In this document: piece after piece, positions 57,785-64,000 of the stretch
How positions within the stretch are numbered: position 1 is the stretch's first letter
Layout of the letters: every line of letters starts with the position of its first letter
DNA from: Aestuariibaculum sediminum
GTDB lineage: Bacteria; Bacteroidota; Bacteroidia; Flavobacteriales; Flavobacteriaceae
Length of the DNA stretch: 64,000 nt
NCBI RefSeq assembly: GCF_014596945.1
Contig: NZ_JACVXB010000002.1
Coordinates: forward strand, 62,001 to 126,000
Direction: 5' to 3'
Translations under genes and position numbers: made by a program
Notes under the pieces: generated by a model
The model's input: the letters and a program-made list of their open reading frames with translations, nothing else
Database searches by the model: none
Told to the model about the DNA's origin: nothing

Positions 57785-58096
57785 ATGAGAAATGCTTTTA
57801 AAATGAAGCTGAAGCCTGGTTTTGAAGCCGAGTATAAAAAACGTCACGATAAAATCTGGCCAGAGCTTTCAAAATTACTTTCAGAAACAGGTATTCAAGA
57901 TTATAGTATTTTTCTCGATGAGGATACTTTAACTTTATTTGCAGTTCAAAAAATAAGCGACAATTTCGATCACGATTTACTGCCTAATCATCCTATTGTT
58001 AAAAAATGGTGGGCTTACATGGCTGATATAATGGAAACAAACCCAGATAATTCTCCAGTTGCTATACCGTTAAAAGAAGTGTTTCATTTAGATTAG
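57785..58096 (+). CDS. rhaM: L-rhamnose mutarotase
   Basis: A 103-residue cytoplasmic protein, the usual length for RhaM. It shows the family's dimeric alpha/beta-barrel pattern: RNAFKMKLKPGFEAEYKKRHD at the start, IWPELSKLLSETGIQDYSIF, and VKKWWAYMADIMETNP. The family's catalytic His is probably in KKRHDKIWP. It interconverts the alpha and beta anomers of L-rhamnose before isomerisation. It has no signal peptide, unlike its neighbours, consistent with acting after uptake. Its presence in the sulfatase operon is the best single indication that the glycan contains rhamnose. Confidence 0.95.
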   Translation: MRNAFKMKLKPGFEAEYKKRHDKIWPELSKLLSETGIQDYSIFLDEDTLTLFAVQKISDNFDHDLLPNHPIVKKWWAYMADIMETNPDNSPVAIPLKEVFHLD

Positions 58097-58367
58097 TAGT
58101 TTAAATTAAAAGTAGGTTGATAAGAATAATTATTTTTCAATTTATATATAAAAAATGATAGAGTGATTAAATAGGCCTGTCGAAAATTTATCGTAAAATT
58201 TGAAGTGAAAATACCTTGAAATTTTAGGCTGTTTGAGCGCGGTGAGTTCCTAAAATTTAGGTGTCGAACGATAAATTTAGATTCGTAAGCCTAGACTTTT
58301 TTGTTTCTTTTTTGGGCAATGCAAAAAAGAAATTAGATTACAATTTTGATTTCTAAACATATATTTC
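58097..58367. other. Intergenic region (271 bp) with structured element
   Basis: There is no gene. It holds the nested inverted repeats listed separately and must also contain the 3' end of the sulfatase operon transcript and the promoter of the GH2 gene. No convincing TAnnTTTG box was found. Confidence 0.6.
58184..58332. repeat. Structured intergenic repeat element with nested hairpins
   Basis: Three perfect inverted repeats lie together: AAATTTATCG (58184-58193) with CGATAAATTT (58269-58278); nested inside, AAATTTTAGG (58219-58228) with CCTAAAATTT (58249-58258); and TTTCTTTTTT (58304-58313) with AAAAAAGAAA (58323-58332), with a GGGCAATGC loop. TGTCGAA is directly repeated at 58178 and 58262. 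The GTTTGAGCGCGGTGAGTT loop and the final hairpin resemble dispersed intergenic repeats of flavobacteria. The last hairpin may end the sulfatase operon transcript. Confidence 0.75.
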
Positions 58368-60794
58368 ATGCGATTTTTATTTTTAATAGTTTTTTTTAGT
58401 GTTTTACATTCAACTTCAATTTTTGCACAATCTCGCAGGGTTATCGATTTAAAGGATGGTTGGAAATTCTCTAAAGGAAATATAGAAAAGGCATCTCAAA
58501 AAGACTTCGACGATACAACTTGGGAAACCGTAACCGTACCACATGATTGGGCCATTTACGGACCTTTTGATAAGGAAATCGATAAACAAACCGTAGCCAT
58601 AGAGCAAAACGGCGAAAAAACGGCAACAGAAAAAACAGGGCGTACAGGTGCTTTACCCTATATTGGCGATGGCTGGTACAGAAAAGCATTTAAACTTTCA
58701 GAATTAAATAAAAACGAAAAAGTATTGTTGACATTTGATGGAGCTATGAGTCAGCCAAAAGTTTATGTCAATGGTAAAAAAGTAGGCGAGTGGAACTATG
58801 GTTACAACTATTTTTATTTCGATATTACTGATGTTTTGGAAACAGAAAACGTATTGGCAGTTCATTTAACCAATCAAGGTGAGTCTTCTCGTTGGTATCC
58901 AGGAGCAGGATTATACAGAAAAGTGCGGGTAATAGTTAAAAATAAAGAAAGTATAGATCATTGGGGAACATTTATAACAACGCCTATGGTTTCAAAAGAC
59001 ATCGCTAAAATTAATGTCAAGACCAATATTTCAGGAAACAACCTGAAATTAATTACCGATATTTTTGATACAGAAGGTAATAAGGTAGCTTCAAACGAAA
59101 CAACAACGATTTTTCAGAATCAATTCGAACAAAACATACCTGTTAATAATCCAAGTTTATGGAGTCCAGAGTCACCGTATTTATATACAGCAATTTCAAA
59201 ATTGTATAAAAATAATCAATTAATTGATGAGGTTAAAACTCGTTTTGGAATTCGATATATTGCTTATGAAGCTAACAAAGGTTTTAGTTTAAATGGACAG
59301 GTTCGAAAATTTAAAGGCGTGTGTTTACACCACGATTTAGGCCCTTTGGGTGCAGCGATAAACACTTCGGCGTTACGCAGACAGTTACGTATTTTAAAAG
59401 ACATGGGTGTCGATGCCATTAGGAGTTCGCACAATATGCCATCTTTGGAACAGCTGGATTTATGCGACGAAATGGGTTTTATGTTTTTAGCAGAAAGTTT
59501 TGATGAATGGGCTAAGGCGAAAGTGAAAAACGGTTATCATCAGTTTTTTGAAACCGATGTCGAGAAAGACTTAGTTAATTTAATTCATGCCACTAGAAAT
59601 CATCCATGCATTGTCATGTGGAGTTCAGGAAATGAAGTGCCCGATCAATTTGGAGCAGCAGGTGTTAAACGTGCTAAGTATCTTCAGGATGTTTTTCATC
59701 GTGAAGACCCAACACGTCCTGTAACAGTAGGTATGGATCGTGTTGATCAAACTATGAAATCTGGCTTTGGAGCCCTTTTAGATGTTCCAGGTTTAAATTA
59801 TAGGCTACATTTATACGAAGAAGCATTCGAAAAATTTCCGCAGGGGTTTATATTGGGGTCCGAAACAGCTTCTACAGTTAGTTCTCGAGGTGTTTATAAA
59901 TTTCCCGTTGAAAAGGCGAAGATGAAACAATACGATGATTTTCAGTGTTCGTCTTACGATTTAGAGTATTGCAGTTGGTCTAATGTTCCCGACGATGATT
60001 TTGTACTTCAGGATGATAAACCTTGGGTTATAGGCGAATTTGTATGGACAGGTTTCGATTATTTGGGAGAACCAACACCTTACGATACCAAATGGCCGTC
60101 GCGTAGTTCATATTTTGGTATTAATGATTTGGCGGGTTTACCAAAAGATCGTTTTTACTTATACCGCAGCCGTTGGAACACCAAAGATGAAACGTTGCAC
60201 ATATTGCCACATTGGAATTGGGAAGGTCGTGAAGGCGAAACTACACCAGTTTTTGTCTACACGAGCTATAATAGTGCCGAGTTGTTTATTAACGGAAAAA
60301 GTATGGGCGTACAAAAAAAGAATCACGATTCGCCACAAAATCGTTACCGCCTCATGTGGATGGACGTAAAATACGAACCCGGAACTGTAAAAGTGGTTGC
60401 TTTTGATGATGATGGAAATCCTACAGAAGAAAAAGAAATACACACCGCAGGAAAGCCTTATAAAATTGTATTGGAGCCTGAAAAACAAATCTTAAAAGCA
60501 AACGGCGAGGATTTAGCATTTGTGAGAGTTTCAGTAGTCGATAAAAATGGCATTCCTTGCCCAAAAGCAACTAATCAGCTAAATTTTAAAGTTTCCGGAG
60601 AAGGAATCTATAGAGCAGCGTGTAACGGTGATGCTACCTCGTTAGAGTTGTTTCATTTGCCAACCATGAAATTGTTTAGCGGGCAATTGGTTGTTTTGGT
60701 TCAAGCTAGTAAGCAACCAGGAGATATTAAATTAAACGTAAGTGGGAAAGGATTAAAAAAAGGTGTTATACATTTGAAGTCTATTAAAAATTAA
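58368..60794 (+). CDS. GH2 family glycosidase (beta-galactosidase-type, DUF4982-containing)
   Basis: An 808-residue exported protein (signal ending TSIFAQ). The GH2 order is jelly roll (WETVTVPHDWAIYGPF, GWYRKAFKL, MSQPKVYVNGKKVGEW), Ig-like domain, TIM barrel with acid/base Glu423 in WSSGNEVPDQ and nucleophile Glu557 in VIGEFVWTGFDYLGEP, then DUF4982-like and Ig-like C-terminal domains (NSAELFINGKSMGVQ, AFVRVSVVDKNGIPCP). This clade mostly contains beta-galactosidases; beta-glucuronidase is possible. It has its own leader region, separate from the sulfatase operon. A decayed copy of its 3' end lies at about 63.7 kb. Confidence 0.92.
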   Translation: MRFLFLIVFFSVLHSTSIFAQSRRVIDLKDGWKFSKGNIEKASQKDFDDTTWETVTVPHDWAIYGPFDKEIDKQTVAIEQNGEKTATEKTGRTGALPYIGDGWYRKAFKLSELNKNEKVLLTFDGAMSQPKVYVNGKKVGEWNYGYNYFYFDITDVLETENVLAVHLTNQGESSRWYPGAGLYRKVRVIVKNKESIDHWGTFITTPMVSKDIAKINVKTNISGNNLKLITDIFDTEGNKVASNETTTIFQNQFEQNIPVNNPSLWSPESPYLYTAISKLYKNNQLIDEVKTRFGIRYIAYEANKGFSLNGQVRKFKGVCLHHDLGPLGAAINTSALRRQLRILKDMGVDAIRSSHNMPSLEQLDLCDEMGFMFLAESFDEWAKAKVKNGYHQFFETDVEKDLVNLIHATRNHPCIVMWSSGNEVPDQFGAAGVKRAKYLQDVFHREDPTRPVTVGMDRVDQTMKSGFGALLDVPGLNYRLHLYEEAFEKFPQGFILGSETASTVSSRGVYKFPVEKAKMKQYDDFQCSSYDLEYCSWSNVPDDDFVLQDDKPWVIGEFVWTGFDYLGEPTPYDTKWPSRSSYFGINDLAGLPKDRFYLYRSRWNTKDETLHILPHWNWEGREGETTPVFVYTSYNSAELFINGKSMGVQKKNHDSPQNRYRLMWMDVKYEPGTVKVVAFDDDGNPTEEKEIHTAGKPYKIVLEPEKQILKANGEDLAFVRVSVVDKNGIPCPKATNQLNFKVSGEGIYRAACNGDATSLELFHLPTMKLFSGQLVVLVQASKQPGDIKLNVSGKGLKKGVIHLKSIKN

Positions 60795-60797
60795 ATT

Positions 60798-60822
60798 AGA
60801 AATTGTTTAAAGGGGAATTTCT
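60798..60822. terminator. Possible bidirectional hairpin between convergent genes
   Basis: A perfect 7-bp stem AGAAATT/AATTTCT with an 11-nt loop lies between the GH2 stop and the end of the convergent barrel gene, partly inside the latter. It is AT-rich and has no long T-run, so it is weak. Confidence 0.3.
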
Positions 60823-61502
60823 ATTCCTATACCAGTTCTAAGTCCAGACCAATTTGTTTTTACTTTTTCTCCGCGGTCATTTTCTAATTGAAAGTCGTTA
60901 TTTTCTTGAAATTTAAGATTTCCTCCAAAAGTGAGATCAAAACCAATAGATGCTTTTAGAATAAAAAATGACATGGGGTAGCTATAAATTAAGCGACTTC
61001 CAACACCATAATTAATGGCGTTAAACCTTATGTTTTCTGTTCTTTTATCATCTAAAATTTGTGTGTAGCTTTCAATTTTCATTAAACTAAACATTCCAAA
61101 TCCACGTAGACCTAAATTAAATCGATTATTAGTTTTGGATAAGTGAACTAAATATTCGCCTCCCAAAGTAAAGGCGGTTAATGGTTGTGTGATCCTAAGT
61201 ATACCGGAATAATCTGAATAAGATATTTTACCACCAGTAGTATTGTAGCTTAGAAAAATGGCGGCATTAGTGTAATTAAAATTATAGCCCAAAGTGAAGC
61301 CTATATTAGCAGGGAAATTATCGTTAACTGTTAATTCAACCTCGCTAACATCATTAATGAATTCCTGTTGAAATTCTTTTAATGAGTTATGAGAAAATGT
61401 ATTGTAATTTATTTCAAAAAAAACACCATCGTTTTGACCAATGCAAAACAACGAACAGCTGGTTATAAATAGAGTGACTAAGTTGTATTTCATTTTATTC
61501 AT
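60807..61502 (-). CDS. Outer-membrane beta-barrel protein of unknown function
   Basis: A 231-residue protein with a signal peptide (LFCIGQ). Alternating short amphipathic strands with Gly/aromatic pairs are visible (IGFTLGYNFNY, FTLGGEYLVHL, LGLRGFGMFSL, FILKASIGFDLTFGG) and the last residues are GIGIEIPL. This fits an 8-12-stranded outer-membrane barrel of the porin/OmpW-like kind. Its start overlaps the end of the preceding lipoprotein gene by 8 bp, so the two are translated together. No link to carbohydrate use is evident. Confidence 0.65.
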   Translation of the reverse strand: MNKMKYNLVTLFITSCSLFCIGQNDGVFFEINYNTFSHNSLKEFQQEFINDVSEVELTVNDNFPANIGFTLGYNFNYTNAAIFLSYNTTGGKISYSDYSGILRITQPLTAFTLGGEYLVHLSKTNNRFNLGLRGFGMFSLMKIESYTQILDDKRTENIRFNAINYGVGSRLIYSYPMSFFILKASIGFDLTFGGNLKFQENNDFQLENDRGEKVKTNWSGLRTGIGIEIPL

Positions 61503-63396
61503 TCATGTATTGATCTAAATAATATCCGTTACGGTTTATCATTATACCATTAGCAAACCAATAGCCATTAGGAGGTAGTTTGTCCCAAATAGATACGACT
61601 CCTCTAACTTGAATTCTTTTAAAAGTATTATTTGAAAAATTATAAGAATACGCATAAGGAGGGCCAATTTGTTCAAAACCAAATTCACTTCTAACAAACA
61701 ACATTTTTTCAGAGCCATAATCGTAATCTATAATGTTAATGCGGGTAAGCTCTTCGATAGTGGATTTTGTTTTATTTTTTAAATTAAATATTACAGGATG
61801 TTCGTCGTAGGTATTATAAATACATAGGTTTTCGGCTGCTACAAACGCTACGGCGTTTATTTCATTATTTGTTTCCGTTTGGTATATTAGGTTTACGGTA
61901 TGGTTGGTAATTTCGAAGATGCTGTTGTTAGCAAAAAAGTATTTACCATTATCAGCTATTTTAAAGTATCCTGTTTGACTAGAAGTATAAAATTTGGTTT
62001 TTGTAATGGGGTCGAATAATGAAATGGTATCCTCGTTAACAATTGCAATTACGTTGTTTCTGTAATATATTTTTCCGCTCGTTTCTCCAAAGGTTGAAAG
62101 AGACCATTGTTTTATAATCGACAAATTATTTTCGTCTATTAAGAAAGTTGTTTTACCAGCGTCAATAATGAGGTTACCCGTTGTTGGATTAATAGTAAGC
62201 CTTGAATTGTAATAGTAATCCTGATCAGAAATTTGTTTAGATAGTTCGACATTTAAATTGGAGGCATTTCTTTTTTCGAGGGTAATTTTTACCAAACAGC
62301 TAGGACAAACACGATATGTTCGTAAACTGTAAGTGTTACTGTTCCAGTTGTTATACATAAATTCGAGATAACCACCTGGGCCATAATCGTCTTGAAATTT
62401 ATGGTAGTAGGATACCAAGTAGAAAATACTGGTTTTAAATTGATTCTGACCTGCGTTTTCGGCATATAATTCCAAAGTAATACCTGCTTTAGAATTATCA
62501 AACACGATGGTTTCGTTAACGGTGGTTTCGCCGCCTAAAGAACTAATTGTATGAATCTTTTGGTTTGAATCTGTGTAAGTATAATAATCAAAATTACCGT
62601 ACAAGGGATGCTTGGGGACAATGAGTTTGTATTGGTATTCGTTTAAAATGCGCATTTCCGGTATAATTTTTACTAATTCTACTCCAACCACATTACTAGT
62701 TGATTTTCCTCTGGTATTCTCAAGCGAAATTTGATATGCGATTTTGTTACTTTTATTACGAGCGTCGCTAAAGTTAGGCACTATGATGTCGTTATAACTT
62801 AGTTTAAAAAGGTCCTTTTTTGAAAGTTGCCTATGACCTACAGGAACGTCATTTTCTATAACAATAAGCAGTACTTTATCGAAATTCATTTTCTTTATAG
62901 GATTCCATGTGAAGTATATGGAACCATCAATAATTTCAGCATTTTTTAAAACAATAGTTTCTGGAAGAGATTTATCGACTATAAAATTGAATTCTTCTGT
63001 TTTTACATACCCTTCCTGGCCGTTTAAATCGGCTAAGCTTCCAGAGCCTGACGAAAAAACATATTCTACTTTTAATTTATGCGTGCCGTCTTCTAAGCGT
63101 TCGGTATTAATGGTGAATTTGCCATTTATTCCGCTCCCAGATTCAATTAATTCGTCGTCAACATAAATATTTATTTGGTATAAATAGTGTTTGTTGTTGC
63201 CTTGATAATTGTACACGATTTCTGTGGGAACATAAAATTCCTGATTATCGCTTAGGTCGTATAAATTAAGTGAAACCGTAGGTGTGGGTTGTTCGATATT
63301 GGTAAAAGCATCTTCAGAAAACTGGTATTCACAATTTAGTAGACTTAATAATGAGGCCATTATTAAGGTGGTTGAAAGTATATTTTTTAAGTTCAA
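61495..63396 (-). CDS. Lipoprotein with Ig/FN3-like N-terminus and propeller-like C-terminus, unknown function
   Basis: A 633-residue lipoprotein (LLSLLNCEYQFSEDAF). The first 240 residues look like two Ig/FN3-type domains (TEIVYNYQGNNKHYLYQINI; SIYFTWNPIKKMNFDKVLL). The second half, from about residue 380, has short repeated strands of WD/TolB type (GNLIIDAGKTTFLIDENN, NNVIAIVNEDTISLFDPIT, NGKYFFANNSIFEI), suggesting a propeller. A CPSC motif (residues 356-359) is unusual for a secreted protein and may bind metal or form a disulfide. I do not recognise the family. It is paired by overlap with the barrel protein. Confidence 0.6.
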   Translation of the reverse strand: MNLKNILSTTLIMASLLSLLNCEYQFSEDAFTNIEQPTPTVSLNLYDLSDNQEFYVPTEIVYNYQGNNKHYLYQINIYVDDELIESGSGINGKFTINTERLEDGTHKLKVEYVFSSGSGSLADLNGQEGYVKTEEFNFIVDKSLPETIVLKNAEIIDGSIYFTWNPIKKMNFDKVLLIVIENDVPVGHRQLSKKDLFKLSYNDIIVPNFSDARNKSNKIAYQISLENTRGKSTSNVVGVELVKIIPEMRILNEYQYKLIVPKHPLYGNFDYYTYTDSNQKIHTISSLGGETTVNETIVFDNSKAGITLELYAENAGQNQFKTSIFYLVSYYHKFQDDYGPGGYLEFMYNNWNSNTYSLRTYRVCPSCLVKITLEKRNASNLNVELSKQISDQDYYYNSRLTINPTTGNLIIDAGKTTFLIDENNLSIIKQWSLSTFGETSGKIYYRNNVIAIVNEDTISLFDPITKTKFYTSSQTGYFKIADNGKYFFANNSIFEITNHTVNLIYQTETNNEINAVAFVAAENLCIYNTYDEHPVIFNLKNKTKSTIEELTRINIIDYDYGSEKMLFVRSEFGFEQIGPPYAYSYNFSNNTFKRIQVRGVVSIWDKLPPNGYWFANGIMINRNGYYLDQYMNE

Positions 63397-63903
63397 TTTC
63401 TTTCTTTTGAAAAATTAAATATTTGAAATAGCTTCTTAAGCTACGTTAAAGAAACTTTTCTATTATTTTGGGAAGAGCTGGAAAGATACAAATTTGAAGG
63501 ATAATTCTATATTTTTTTGTAGTTTTTTTCTTTTATTTTTCCTGAAGTTTCTTATGTCTAATTGTCTGAATCCTGGAGGCTTCATTGTAACAACTAAGAA
63601 TCCCAAGTAACACATGTTTATGTATTTACTTTTAAGTTTATTAATACGTTTTACCAGATAATTACTGATTATTTATTAGTTTGTCAAGGAGTTAGTGAAT
63701 TGAAAGTGACATCCTAAAAGAGTTTCCTTTGCTATTATTGAAACTGTTTAAAGGGCAATTGGTAATTTTCATAGTCTGGTAATATTAAGTTAAAAGTGAC
63801 AGGTAAAGGCTGGAAATCAGGTTAAATTAAATGGGATTCAGTCATAGTATAAACCCTTAATTATTTTAACTATTTGCAGAAAATAACTTAGTATATAAAT
63901 AAT
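63397..63903. other. Intergenic region (507 bp) with a GH2 relic
   Basis: There is no intact gene on either strand. Besides the relic at about 63720-63846 it is AT-rich and presumably contains the promoter of the lipoprotein/barrel pair; no clear -7 box was identified. Confidence 0.6.
63720..63846 (+). pseudogene. Decayed 3' end of a GH2 gene related to the one at 58.4-60.8 kb
   Basis: From 63720 the frame reads EFPLLLLKLFKGQLV and, after a frameshift near 63778, GNIKLKVTGKGWKSG, stop, IKWDSV. The intact GH2 C-terminus has ELFHLPTMKLFSGQLV and GDIKLNVSGKGLKKG. The match is in order and on the same strand, with a deletion, a frameshift and an in-frame stop, so it is a relic of a related or duplicated gene. 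Confidence 0.7.
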
Positions 63904-63999
63904 TTACTTGTTAATATTGTTAGGAATCCATTTCCGTTCTGTTCCGCATCGCCATAGCCACTCTAACGGGCCGTATTTAAACAACTTAAACCACCATTT
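63904..63999 (-). CDS. C-terminal end of a DUF418 (YeiB-like) membrane protein, truncated by window edge
   Basis: The - strand frame is open from the window edge to TAA at 63904 and encodes 31 residues, including FKLFKYGPLEWLWRCGT. The pattern GPLEWLWR is the conserved C-terminal end of the DUF418 domain of multi-pass inner-membrane proteins of unknown function. The rest of the gene lies beyond the window. Confidence 0.75.
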   Translation of the reverse strand, partial: KWWFKLFKYGPLEWLWRCGTERKWIPNNINK

Positions 64000-64000
64000 G

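Overview
The window is AT-rich bacterial DNA from a member of the Bacteroidota, almost certainly a marine-type flavobacterium. The evidence is two SusC/SusD pairs, many secreted or lipoprotein glycoside hydrolases, type IX secretion (T9SS) C-terminal domains with YPNP-type motifs, and -7 boxes close to the Bacteroidota TAnnTTTG consensus. No rRNA, tRNA, CRISPR array or transposase is visible. The window is essentially a polysaccharide utilization region made of two blocks that converge near 34.1-34.4 kb.

Block 1 (1-34,092, all + strand) runs: the 3' part of a LacZ-like GH2, SusC, SusD, two surface-type lipoproteins (DUF4959/DUF5000-like and DUF4998-like), a GH16 gene broken by an in-frame TGA, an HExxH lipoprotein, a stand-alone binding-module protein, a large BNR-4 propeller enzyme that begins with the same module, a GH128-like enzyme, three GH43 genes with five GH43 domains, a GH27 with NPCBM, another GH43, a DUF2264 (GH154-type) protein, and a 1,357-residue FG-GAP/UnbV/vanadium-haloperoxidase-like T9SS protein.

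Block 2 (34,450-60,794) is built around a divergent promoter region at 50.35-50.64 kb. The leftward operon encodes GH28, a PL22-like propeller, GH106, GH105, GH43, GH115, GH2 and an esterase-GH43 fusion. The rightward units encode SusC/SusD with a strong terminator, then sulfatase, a GH43-like enzyme and L-rhamnose mutarotase, and then a second GH2. Three promoters in this block carry the same 20-bp tandem direct repeat exactly 18 nt upstream of a TAnnTTTG-like box. They look like one regulon whose regulator is not in the window.

Taken together, the genes suggest uptake of oligosaccharides through SusCD and trimming in the periplasm. The target would be rhamnose- and uronate-containing, galactose/arabinose-rich and probably sulfated. 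An arabinogalactan-protein-like or rhamnogalacturonan/ulvan-like algal or plant polysaccharide fits, but sequence alone does not settle it. The right end (60.8-64 kb) holds an outer-membrane-barrel/lipoprotein pair of unknown role, a decayed copy of a GH2 3' end, and the C-terminal end of a DUF418 protein running off the window.
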